Shown: positions 42,380 to 50,667 of the stretch, one piece after another
Layout of the letters: each line of letters starts with the position of its first letter
Numbering within the stretch: the first letter of the stretch is position 1
NCBI GenBank assembly: GCA_037139575.1
Contig: JBAXGD010000002.1
Span: 5,686-69,685, forward strand
DNA length: 64,000 nt
Reading direction: 5' to 3'
Origin: CAIYEO01 sp037139575
Lineage (GTDB): Bacteria > Patescibacteriota > Saccharimonadia > Saccharimonadales > UBA4665
The notes under the pieces: generated by a model
What the model was told of the DNA's origin: nothing
Seen by the model: the letters and a program-made list of their open reading frames with translations, nothing else
The model's database searches: none
Made by a program: the position numbers and the translations under genes

Positions 42380-44017
42380 ATGGATAATCAAAATCAACAA
42401 TTAAATCAAACCTCAGGTGTTCCAGTGGCCCCAGCCCCAGCACCTATTACTGCATCTTCAACCGTTTCAAACAGGGCTAAAATTGCCGCTAAATTAAATG
42501 AGTCTTATAACATTCTTGTTACTGTTAGCAATAACCCAACAGTTGATCAATTAACTGCTTTATTAGGATTCACTTTGCTAATGGGTAAAATGAAAAAGCA
42601 TGCTAGCGCAGTATTCAGCGGTGAAATACCCCCAATTATTCAATTTTTGGAACCTGAGAAAACCATTGAGAAAAATACGGACAGTTTACAGGACTTTATT
42701 ATTGCCATAGACAAAGCTAAGGCCGATAAACTTCGCTATAAGGTTGAGGACAATCTGGTGCGTATTTTTATTACTCCGTATAAGACATCTATAAGTGAAC
42801 ATGATTTGAATTTTACTCTAGGTGATCTTAACGTAGATGTTATTGTTGCCCTAGGAGTAAAAAAACAGGAAGAAATTGATCAGGCAATAATGGCTCATGG
42901 AAAAATTCTTCACGACGCCACTATTATTGCTCTTTCGAATACCCCAGAACCTTTAACTATTGGCAATCTAAATTGGGTGGATACAACTGCAAGTAGCTTA
43001 TCTGAAATGGTAACTTTAATTGCGAATGATCTAGGCGCTAAAGATTTAATCGATGGCCAAATCGCTACATCATGGTTGACTGGAATTGTATCTAGCACAA
43101 AAAGATTCGCCAATGAAAAAACATCACCAACTTCACTCAGCGTCAGTGCTCAGCTTTTATCTTCAGGCGCAAACCAGAGACTTGTAGCTGATCAGCTTGA
43201 ACCTAAGCCTGCTTCAGCACCAGCACCTGTACAGGCGACTCTTCCACCGGTGATAGATGTAAGATCTCAAGGGGTCACTCCGACTAGTGGGCCTACAAGC
43301 TTAATTAAGTCAGCTGACCAGAAAAAAACTGAGGCAGAAGCTAAAGCCAATTTAGGCGAACTAGATATAGAGCATGCAGATGATCCATCTGCATCTACAC
43401 AGGAGGAAATTGAGAAGATTAGAATTGATGATAGGGGAACTTTACATAAACTTGGCGACGAGTCGGAAACAGAGCCAGCAAAGCCACCTGTCATAACCCC
43501 TCAACCTGGCGCATTAAATTACCAGCCACCAGTCGTCTCGAATCCACTGACTACAACTAACTCAAGACAGGGCGGCTATTTATCCAATCCGCCAGCATCT
43601 ACGCAAGATTCGGTTCCCAATAATGCAGCTTTTGAAGAAAAACCATCAACTGGACAGGATTCCCACAATAACTACATTTTGAGCAGTCAAAAACCAGCGC
43701 CGGTTAACCAAATACCAAACCCAATTATTCAAAATAGCCAACCTAGTCCTAGTCTTGAATCTGCAAGACAGGCAGTTAATTTAGCACCACAGGTAGATCA
43801 CCGAGTTCCTGCAGCTTTTAATGCATTACCTCTTGGCAATGATCTTCACCCAAAGACTAATTCGTTTCCCGGTCAAACAATGAGCATGCCATTGCCTACA
43901 AACCTAGTGCCTCCGACTCAAGTTCCTAATATGGCACCAACATCAGTACCTGGTGCACCCTCTGCGCCACCACCAATTCCACCTCCTATGATAAATCCGA
44001 CCCCACCAACTAGCTAG
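42380..44017 (+). CDS. DHH-like phosphoesterase domain with long Pro/Ala-rich tail
   Basis: 545 residues. Residues about 25-230 follow the order of a DHH (NrnA/RecJ-like) phosphoesterase fold: ILVTVSNNPTVDQLTALLGFTLLM, KADKLRYKVEDNLVRIFITPY, LNVDVIVALGVKKQEEIDQAI and HDATIIALSNTPEPLTIGNLNWVDT. The metal-binding DHH motif and the DxD triads are absent, so it is likely non-catalytic. Residues 260-545 are low-complexity, Pro/Ala/Asn/Gln-rich and probably disordered. CPR genomes often encode such DHH-derived proteins of unknown function. It has the shared TGC-TAAT promoter. Confidence 0.65.
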   Translation: MDNQNQQLNQTSGVPVAPAPAPITASSTVSNRAKIAAKLNESYNILVTVSNNPTVDQLTALLGFTLLMGKMKKHASAVFSGEIPPIIQFLEPEKTIEKNTDSLQDFIIAIDKAKADKLRYKVEDNLVRIFITPYKTSISEHDLNFTLGDLNVDVIVALGVKKQEEIDQAIMAHGKILHDATIIALSNTPEPLTIGNLNWVDTTASSLSEMVTLIANDLGAKDLIDGQIATSWLTGIVSSTKRFANEKTSPTSLSVSAQLLSSGANQRLVADQLEPKPASAPAPVQATLPPVIDVRSQGVTPTSGPTSLIKSADQKKTEAEAKANLGELDIEHADDPSASTQEEIEKIRIDDRGTLHKLGDESETEPAKPPVITPQPGALNYQPPVVSNPLTTTNSRQGGYLSNPPASTQDSVPNNAAFEEKPSTGQDSHNNYILSSQKPAPVNQIPNPIIQNSQPSPSLESARQAVNLAPQVDHRVPAAFNALPLGNDLHPKTNSFPGQTMSMPLPTNLVPPTQVPNMAPTSVPGAPSAPPPIPPPMINPTPPTS

Positions 44018-44057
44018 TAACTACTTTGTTTTAAAATATTAGTGTAGAATCCCAAGA

Positions 44058-44753
44058 ATGAATGGAATTTTATTAATAGACAAACCAGAAGGTTGGAGTT
44101 CTTTTGATTGTGTTGCTAAGATTAGGTCTTTTGCGAGAATAGCTGAATCAAAGAAGGTGAAGGTTGGACATGCCGGAACGCTTGATCCGCTTGCCAGCGG
44201 ACTCATGATTCTATTGATTGGTTCATTTACCAAAAAAGCCGACTATCTAACCAAAAAAGACAAGACATATGAAGTAAAGATGAGACTAGGAGTTAAGTCT
44301 AGTACCGGAGACGAAGAAGGTGAAAAGCTAAGTGTTTCAGATGAAGAACCATCTGAAGAGAAGGCTAAACAGGCCATCGCTTGCTATATTGGCAAAATTG
44401 ATCAAATTCCTCCGGCATATTCAGCAATTAAGATAAATGGAGTTAGATCATATAAGTTAGCTAGAGAAGGTAAGGCGGTTGAACTAAAATCCAGGCCAGT
44501 AGAAATATACAGCATAGACAAAGTAATTTATGAATATCCTTATATTAGCTTTACTACTAGAGTAAGCAGCGGCACCTATATCAGATCACTTGTAAATGAT
44601 ATTGGGGAAAAACTAGGGGTGGGAGCTTATACGACCCACATCAGAAGGACCTCTATAGCTGACTATGATATTAGTAAATCTCACGCAATTAGCGATATAG
44701 ATTCTGATAACCTAGAACAGAAATTAATTACTCAAGATATAAATAATGAATAA
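44058..44753 (+). CDS. truB: tRNA pseudouridine(55) synthase
   Basis: 231 residues. GHAGTLDPLASGLMILLIG contains the catalytic Asp of TruB (GTLDP), followed by DKTYEVKMRLGV and PPAYSAIKINGVRSYKLAREG. It isomerises U55 in the T loop of all tRNAs. The C-terminal PUA domain is missing or reduced (231 versus about 300 residues in many bacteria). It precedes rpsO, a conserved arrangement. Confidence 0.95.
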   Translation: MNGILLIDKPEGWSSFDCVAKIRSFARIAESKKVKVGHAGTLDPLASGLMILLIGSFTKKADYLTKKDKTYEVKMRLGVKSSTGDEEGEKLSVSDEEPSEEKAKQAIACYIGKIDQIPPAYSAIKINGVRSYKLAREGKAVELKSRPVEIYSIDKVIYEYPYISFTTRVSSGTYIRSLVNDIGEKLGVGAYTTHIRRTSIADYDISKSHAISDIDSDNLEQKLITQDINNE

Positions 44754-44807
44754 AATAATAAGACATCTTGATTTATTGTGAAGTTTTTGTTAAAATAACC
44801 CTTAAGT

Positions 44808-45074
44808 ATGATAACTCGTGAGAAGAAAAAGGGCTTAGTAGACAGCCTACAAGTAAACAAGAAAGACACTGGATCTGTTGCTGTTCAGGTTGGTATTTTA
44901 ACTGAAAGAGTTAAAGAGCTAACTGAGCACCTAAAGGTTTCTAAGAAAGACTTTTCAGCAAGAAGAGCCTTATTACAGATGGTTGGACGAAGAAGAAGAC
45001 TATTAAAGTATCTAGCCGATAAAGACGGCCAGGCATATCTCGATTTAATCCAAAAAATCGGACTCCGTAAATAG
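44808..45074 (+). CDS. rpsO: 30S ribosomal protein S15
   Basis: 88 residues, full length. The four-helix S15 fold is clear: DTGSVAVQVGILTERVKELTEHLKVSKKDFSARRALLQMVGRRRRLLKYL. It binds the central domain of 16S rRNA. It lies between truB and pnp, as in many bacteria. Confidence 0.97.
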   Translation: MITREKKKGLVDSLQVNKKDTGSVAVQVGILTERVKELTEHLKVSKKDFSARRALLQMVGRRRRLLKYLADKDGQAYLDLIQKIGLRK

Positions 45075-45282
45075 TGCTTAAACTTTGAGTTTCTTTCTTG
45101 CGAAAGAAAAACTGAGCTTGTGCATTTTAACAAACTAAATAAAGCTAGTACTTTTTACGAATAGAGACCAGATATATTACTTACTAAAATTAGCCGCACA
45201 AGGTAATTTAAAGTATATATTTGCACCTTATTCGTAAAAATACTGAAGAACCTGTCTTAGAAAAGACAGAAAGGTTAAAAAT
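45075..45282 (+). promoter_or_regulatory. Highly structured pnp leader
   Basis: Three hairpins lie between rpsO and pnp: TTTCTTTC-TTGC-GAAAGAAA (45090-45109); a long-range 12-bp perfect pair TTTTTACGAATA (45152-45163) with TATTCGTAAAAA (45229-45240); and CTGTCTT-AGAA-AAGACAG (45252-45269), which is flanked by AACC/GGTT and buries the AGAAAGG ribosome-binding site. This resembles the RNase-cleaved autoregulatory leader of E. coli pnp, though the sequences differ. Confidence 0.6.
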
Positions 45283-47418
45283 ATGAGTCAAATAACAATA
45301 AATCCATATAACAAGGATATTCTTAGTGTTGAGGCTGATTTTTGTGGACGAAAACTTAGCATGGAAGTTAACCGTGTTGGTTTCCGAAGTACAAGTTCTG
45401 TAATCGTACGATATGGCGATACAGTTGTTCTTGGAACAGCTATGGTTGGTTCTGAATCCAATCCAAACATAGATTACTTCCCACTGAGCATTGAATATGA
45501 AGAGAAGATGTACGCAACTGGAAAAATTAGCGGTAGCCGATTCATCAAAAGAGAAGGTCGTCCAAGTGATGACGCGATTTTAATCGGAAGATTAATTGAT
45601 CGACCAATTAGACCACTTTGGCCTAAGGGTTACAGAAATGAAGTACAGGCAATAGCTACAGTTTTATCTGCAGATCCAGATTTTCGCCCTGATTCAATTG
45701 CGATGATAGCTATCTCTACTGCATTGATGCTAACTGGAGCTCCATTCGATGGCCCTATAGCCGGTATTAGAGTTGGAAAGGTAGATGGCAAGTTAATGGC
45801 ACTACCTAGCCTAGAACAGCTTGAAAAGGGTGACCTTGATCTTGTGGTCGCTGGAACAGAACATGCTATCACTATGGTAGAAGCTGGCGCTAATGAAATT
45901 TCTGAAGCTGAAGTTGTTGAAGCTCTAGAATTTGCTCAAAATGCAATTCAGCCAGCCATTAGTCTTCAAAAAGAACTTATTGCTAAAGTTGGTGTTAAGC
46001 CAATGGACTATTCTGTGATTGGTATTGCTGAGGAAATCCAAGAAGCAGTGAATAAGTTCCTTGAAGGTAAGATGGGTGCTAAAATCCGAGTCGACTACCC
46101 TACAAGAAACGAAAAAATTGCCGAACTTAAGGCCGAACTACTTAGCCATTTCCTGGAAAAGGATGGTGATGAGTTATTCGCACAGAATAAGTCTGCGTAT
46201 CTCGAAGCTTTTGGCTCAGCAATCAATAAGGATGTTAGAAAAGGTATTCTTGAAGATAGGGAAAGACCTGATGGCCGTAAACTTACAGAAATCCGACCTA
46301 TTAGTGCTGAAGTTGGGCTTTTACCAAGAGCTCACGGTTCAAGTCTGTTCACTAGAGGAATGACCCAGGGATTAAACATTGTAACGCTAGCCCCTACAAG
46401 CTATGCGCAACTTGTTGACACTATGGAGAAAAGCTCTGAAAAGAAATACATGCACCACTACAACGCACCTGGCTATACAGTTGGTGAAGTTCGAAGGCTT
46501 GGTAGTCCAGGTAGGCGCGAAATTGGTCATAGTGCCTTAGCTGAACGTGCTTTACTTCCGGTGATTCCTTCAGAAGAAGTGTTTCCATACGTAATTCGTT
46601 CAGTTACCGAAATTATGAGCCAGCACGGTAGCACCTCAATGGCTGCTACTTGTTCAAGCTGTTTAGCACTTATGGACGCAGGTGTTCCGCTTAAAGCTCC
46701 TGTAAGTGGAATTGCTATGGGGCTTATGATGGATGGTGATAATGTAGCTATTCTTAGCGACATTGCTGATGCTGAAGATTTTGCTGGTGACATGGACTTT
46801 AAGGTTGCTGGTACTTCAAAAGGAATCAATGCCTTACAAATGGATATGAAGGTCCATGGCCTAAGCATAGACATTCTTGCCCAAGCTTTAGAGCAGGGAA
46901 AGGCTGGAAGAGCGCATATCCTAGACATCATGCTTAAAACTCTAGGACGACCTAGAAAAGAATTAAGTAAATATGCACCACAGGTTGTTGCTATAAAGGT
47001 TAACCCAGACAAGATCCGTGAAATTATCGGAAAAGGTGGCGAGACAATTAATAAGATTATCGCCGAGACTGGTGCTGAAATAGATATTAAAGACGACGGC
47101 ACAGTTATGATTGCAAGTCCTAACAAGGAATCAATCGACGGCGCAATTGCTTGGATTAAGAATATAACCGATGATCCGGAAGTTGGTCGAATCTATACTA
47201 ACTGCAAGGTAGTAAGCGTTTTAGAGTTCGGTGCATTCGTCGAGATTATGCCGGGCAAAGAAGGCTTAGTCCACATTAGTGAATTAAGTGAGGAGCGAGT
47301 CAACAAAACTACTGATGTTGTAAATGAAGGCGACAAAGTAGACGTTAAGTTGGTTGCTATCGATGACCGCGGAAGACTACAATTAAGTATGAAAGCTGTA
47401 AAAAAAGAAGGGAAATAA
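45283..47418 (+). CDS. pnp: Polyribonucleotide nucleotidyltransferase (PNPase)
   Basis: 711 residues, full length. Two RNase PH-like domains are seen (first: RYGDTVVLGTAMVGS, FIKREGRPSDDAILIGRLIDRPIRPLWP; second: RPDGRKLTEIRPISAEVGLLPRAHGSSLFTRGMTQ, with catalytic-site DAEDFAGDMDFKVAGT). KH domain (IREIIGKGGETINKIIAETG) and S1 domain (GAFVEIMPGKEGLVHISEL) follow. It degrades RNA 3'-5' phosphorolytically. The leader is strongly structured. Confidence 0.98.
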   Translation: MSQITINPYNKDILSVEADFCGRKLSMEVNRVGFRSTSSVIVRYGDTVVLGTAMVGSESNPNIDYFPLSIEYEEKMYATGKISGSRFIKREGRPSDDAILIGRLIDRPIRPLWPKGYRNEVQAIATVLSADPDFRPDSIAMIAISTALMLTGAPFDGPIAGIRVGKVDGKLMALPSLEQLEKGDLDLVVAGTEHAITMVEAGANEISEAEVVEALEFAQNAIQPAISLQKELIAKVGVKPMDYSVIGIAEEIQEAVNKFLEGKMGAKIRVDYPTRNEKIAELKAELLSHFLEKDGDELFAQNKSAYLEAFGSAINKDVRKGILEDRERPDGRKLTEIRPISAEVGLLPRAHGSSLFTRGMTQGLNIVTLAPTSYAQLVDTMEKSSEKKYMHHYNAPGYTVGEVRRLGSPGRREIGHSALAERALLPVIPSEEVFPYVIRSVTEIMSQHGSTSMAATCSSCLALMDAGVPLKAPVSGIAMGLMMDGDNVAILSDIADAEDFAGDMDFKVAGTSKGINALQMDMKVHGLSIDILAQALEQGKAGRAHILDIMLKTLGRPRKELSKYAPQVVAIKVNPDKIREIIGKGGETINKIIAETGAEIDIKDDGTVMIASPNKESIDGAIAWIKNITDDPEVGRIYTNCKVVSVLEFGAFVEIMPGKEGLVHISELSEERVNKTTDVVNEGDKVDVKLVAIDDRGRLQLSMKAVKKEGK

Positions 47419-47421
47419 ACC

Positions 47422-47613
47422 TTGGCTAAGAAAGTAAGTTCTCAAAAAGTTAGGTACTGGAATTTAGGTGGAAGCCTGGTTCTAATTGGCCTTATCTACT
47501 TACTGGTATCCAGGGCATTCTTCACCGGAAGCATGTGGGAGTACGGCGGCACCTTAATATTGATAATAATTTTTATTGACAGAATAATAAAAGTTTTTAA
47601 ACCGAATAACTAA
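47422..47613 (+). CDS. Small two-helix membrane protein
   Basis: 63 residues from a TTG start with a GAAGGG ribosome-binding site 9 nt upstream, directly after the pnp stop. Two hydrophobic helices (about 16-31 and 41-55) joined by RAFFTGSMWEYGG. Basic ends. No family recognised; it is probably cotranscribed with pnp and the UDG gene. Confidence 0.6.
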   Translation: MAKKVSSQKVRYWNLGGSLVLIGLIYLLVSRAFFTGSMWEYGGTLILIIIFIDRIIKVFKPNN

Positions 47614-47616
47614 TTT

Positions 47617-48177
47617 ATGAATTCAACAAATAAAAAACAACTATTAGACAAGCTCAGTGCAACCATTACCAAAGATAATGTCTGCCCCGAACTTAAGTCT
47701 GGGGCAACACAATTAGTTTTTGGTGATGGTAGCCATGACTCCCGCGTCGTTTTCATAGGTGAAGCACCTGGAAAAAAAGAGGATGAAATGGGTAAGCCAT
47801 TCATAGGTGCATCCGGAAAATTACTCAACGAAATGCTTGAAAAAATAGGCCTTTCGAGAGAGGAAGTTTATATAACAAATATTGTTAAATACAGACCTCC
47901 CGAAAACCGTGATCCATCCAGGGAAGAAAAGAAAGCTTTCTTGCCCTATCTTAGGAAGCAGCTGGCCATAATTGAACCAAAGCTTGTCGTTACGCTAGGA
48001 AGACATAGTATGGATTGCTTCTTACCGGGTAAGAAGATTTCTGAAGCCCATGGTGTTCCTGAAACCGTAGATGGAATAAATTATTTACCTTTGTATCATC
48101 CAGCCGTAGCACTATATAACGGCTCGATGCGACAGACGTTAATGAATGATTTTCATAAAATCCCAGATTTAATTTAA
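47617..48177 (+). CDS. Uracil-DNA glycosylase, family 4 type, lacking Fe-S cysteines
   Basis: 186 residues. FIGEAPGKKEDEMGKPFIGASGKLL is motif A of family 4 UDG; NIVKYRPPENRDP and LPLYHPAVALYN are the later motifs. Family 4 members normally have four Cys for a 4Fe-4S cluster. Here the residue after NIVK is Tyr92, the later site is Phe108, and only Cys23 remains at the N-terminal pair. It should remove uracil from DNA but probably has no cluster. It follows the small membrane protein gene by 3 bp. Confidence 0.88.
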   Translation: MNSTNKKQLLDKLSATITKDNVCPELKSGATQLVFGDGSHDSRVVFIGEAPGKKEDEMGKPFIGASGKLLNEMLEKIGLSREEVYITNIVKYRPPENRDPSREEKKAFLPYLRKQLAIIEPKLVVTLGRHSMDCFLPGKKISEAHGVPETVDGINYLPLYHPAVALYNGSMRQTLMNDFHKIPDLI

Positions 48178-48219
48178 AGAATCATAAAATTCAAATCATA
48201 TAACTATAGAAAGGAAAAT

Positions 48220-50190
48220 ATGACAAACGATAAAAAAAATAATAGAGGATCATCCCGAGGAGCTGCAATAAGAGCTCAACGAAGAAACCAGGATGATGCC
48301 CAAAGAATAATAAACCAGTACGCATCCTCAAATGCGGCTGATGTAAAAAAACGAGCCAATTTCATTGATGATACTCCAGCTTTAAAAATTACCGCTTTAG
48401 GTGGAATGGATGCTGGTGGATCGAAGAACATGATAGTCCTTGAGTATCTTAACGACGCTCTTGTGATTGACTGTGGAAACGAACTCGGAATTGATTTACC
48501 GGGTATTAATTACGCAATATGTGACATTACATACCTCGAATCAATTAAGAATAAGGTTAGGGGCTACGTAATAACCCATGGACACCTTGACCATATTGGG
48601 GGATTACCTCACATTGTGCCAAGAGTCCCAGCACCAATTTATGGATCTAAATTTACCATAGGTATGATTGCCAAGCATTTCGAAAACTTCGGCCAGCCAA
48701 TGCCTGATGGTTTTGAGCTAAGAACCGTAGTACTAAATGAAGTTACTCACGAAAAACTAAAAGTAGGTCCATTCTTTTTGGAGCTAGTAAGAATAACTCA
48801 CTCAATCCCAGGTAGTACCTGTGTGGTTGTGGATACTCCTGTTGGAAAAATAATCTGTACAGGTGACTATAGGCTAGATCCAAATCCACTTGATCACGAA
48901 AAATCTGATACCGACAGGTTAAAACAACTTGGAGATGAAGGCGTATTAGCACTTCTAAATGAATGTTTATGTGCATCTAGACCCGGACGTACGCCAAGTG
49001 AAAGCACAATTGAACCAACTTATAATGAACTATTTCAAAATGCTCCTGGAAGAGTCTTTGTGGCTGTTTTCTCAAGTAACATCAATAGAATTCAAATGCT
49101 TGTTAATGCTGCTGTAGCTCATGGACGAAAAATTGCTATGGACGGAAGAAGCATGATGGGTACCCTAGAAGTGGCCGTTAAACTTGGCATGATTAAGATT
49201 CCAAAAGGTACTTTTGTGCCAATTGCTAATGTTAATAGTATGAAAGATGACGAAGTGGTAGTTGTATGTACGGGAAGTCAGGGAGAGCCTAACTCAGCAC
49301 TACAAAGGATGAGTATCGGCGATCATAAATATGTGAAATTAAAAGCCAACGATACAGTTGTACTAAGCTCTACTCCAATCCCTGAAAGTGGAAACGACAA
49401 GCTTATCTCAAGAATGGTTGATGAACTCAACATTAAGGGTGTATTTGTAAAAAGGCACGAAACTCATGAAGTCGATGGCTGTGGTCCTTTGCACGTTAGT
49501 GGACACTGTTCAATTGACGAATATATGGACATGATTGAAATGACAAGACCTAAATACCTAATTCCTATATATGGAACTTATACAGCTCAAAAATACCATA
49601 ACGAAGCTGCAATTGAGAGGGGATTCCCAAGAGTTAATACTACTCATATCTTTAATGGAAAAACTATTAATCTAACTCAGGATAAAATGGTTACAGCCGG
49701 AGAAGTTCCTCATGGAACCATGCTAGTAGATCAGACTGGATCATTGGTTTCTAGTATCGTAATCAAAGACAGATTAATGCTAGCAGAAGAAGGATTGGTT
49801 GCCGTCGTACTTACTGTAGATAAAAAGAATGGTAACCTACTGACTAGTCCAGACATAATTTCTCGTGGCTTTATATATATGAGAGACAATGAAGATCTTA
49901 TGAATAATCTAAGACAAGAACTAAGAAGAGCAGCACAACAAAGATTTAAACGAGTTGAGCTCGACAGGTTCAAGGTAGAACTTAAAGATTTCATTACTCA
50001 CTTCTTGTTTGAAAATACTGGCAAGAGTCCAATCGTAATTCCAGTGGTTAATGTTATTGGAGGCAAGGGCGACATACAAAAGAATCACTCTAATGGTAAT
50101 CCAAAAACCGCAGAGGAAATTGCAGACGAACAGCAAAAAAGATTCGCAATGATGCGCGAAAGATTACTAAATCAGGACGCTAGAGGCTAA
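48220..50190 (+). CDS. rnj: Ribonuclease J
   Basis: 656 residues. A basic N-terminal extension of about 50 residues (RGSSRGAAIRAQRRNQDD) precedes the metallo-beta-lactamase core: LGGMDAGGSKNMIVLEY, HGHLDHIGGLPHI and THSIPGSTCVVVDTPVGKIICTGDY. The beta-CASP domain includes VVVCTGSQGEP and HVSGHCS..EYM. It combines endo- and 5'-3' exonuclease activity in mRNA decay and rRNA maturation. AAGGAA is the ribosome-binding site. It works with PNPase and Orn, also encoded here. Confidence 0.95.
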   Translation: MTNDKKNNRGSSRGAAIRAQRRNQDDAQRIINQYASSNAADVKKRANFIDDTPALKITALGGMDAGGSKNMIVLEYLNDALVIDCGNELGIDLPGINYAICDITYLESIKNKVRGYVITHGHLDHIGGLPHIVPRVPAPIYGSKFTIGMIAKHFENFGQPMPDGFELRTVVLNEVTHEKLKVGPFFLELVRITHSIPGSTCVVVDTPVGKIICTGDYRLDPNPLDHEKSDTDRLKQLGDEGVLALLNECLCASRPGRTPSESTIEPTYNELFQNAPGRVFVAVFSSNINRIQMLVNAAVAHGRKIAMDGRSMMGTLEVAVKLGMIKIPKGTFVPIANVNSMKDDEVVVVCTGSQGEPNSALQRMSIGDHKYVKLKANDTVVLSSTPIPESGNDKLISRMVDELNIKGVFVKRHETHEVDGCGPLHVSGHCSIDEYMDMIEMTRPKYLIPIYGTYTAQKYHNEAAIERGFPRVNTTHIFNGKTINLTQDKMVTAGEVPHGTMLVDQTGSLVSSIVIKDRLMLAEEGLVAVVLTVDKKNGNLLTSPDIISRGFIYMRDNEDLMNNLRQELRRAAQQRFKRVELDRFKVELKDFITHFLFENTGKSPIVIPVVNVIGGKGDIQKNHSNGNPKTAEEIADEQQKRFAMMRERLLNQDARG

Positions 50191-50217
50191 TTGGTTTTTA
50201 ATCAATAAATAATTACC

Positions 50218-50514
50218 ATGGAAAATTTTGAGAATCTAAACACTACAGGACTTACGAATGATTTAGCTAGTACGATTATTCGTATTTCGTTTGAATCAGA
50301 TTATCCGAATGATGATCAGCAGATTGCTCAAGCTGAAGCCGCCGAAAAGCAAAATCTAATTGCTGCTATTTCTAGTCGCAATCTTGCTGATCCTGAAAAA
50401 GAATTAATCCAGGAGTTCAACCTAGAAGTTGGCAGAGAAGTGATTAAGCAGAGATCATCCAGACGAGGTAGAAAACAGGCGTATATAGTTAGGCGACAGA
50501 GCCGTCACTTTTGA
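50218..50514 (+). CDS. Hypothetical 98-residue protein
   Basis: The N-terminus is acidic (NLNTTGLTNDLASTIIRISFESDYPND) and helical with many Ala/Glu; the C-terminus is strongly basic (IKQRSSRRGRKQAYIVRRQSRHF). That composition suggests nucleic-acid or ribosome contact. No family recognised. It ends in TGA, confirming TGA as a stop in this organism, and is 27 bp after RNase J, so likely cotranscribed. Confidence 0.55.
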   Translation: MENFENLNTTGLTNDLASTIIRISFESDYPNDDQQIAQAEAAEKQNLIAAISSRNLADPEKELIQEFNLEVGREVIKQRSSRRGRKQAYIVRRQSRHF

Positions 50515-50561
50515 AGAGGTGGCAGTTACTAAGGTCTAACACCACTAAAGTACTTATGCTA

Positions 50562-50590
50562 TTGACAAGTTCGTATTTTGTTTATATAAT
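50562..50590 (+). promoter_or_regulatory. Strong sigma-70-type promoter upstream of ftsK
   Basis: TTGACA (50562-50567), 17-bp spacer and TATAAT (50585-50590) match the consensus exactly. A second TATAAT (50654-50659) lies 8 nt before ATG 50668. Confidence 0.8.
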
Positions 50591-50667
50591 AAGAGATAAT
50601 TAATTTCCAAAATAAAATAACTATTTTTCGATTTTAACAGATAAATAAAATGTTATAATAATTGCAA

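Noticed and set aside
46527..47126. 199-codon reverse-strand frame inside pnp
   Set aside because: Antisense shadow of a fully conserved pnp.
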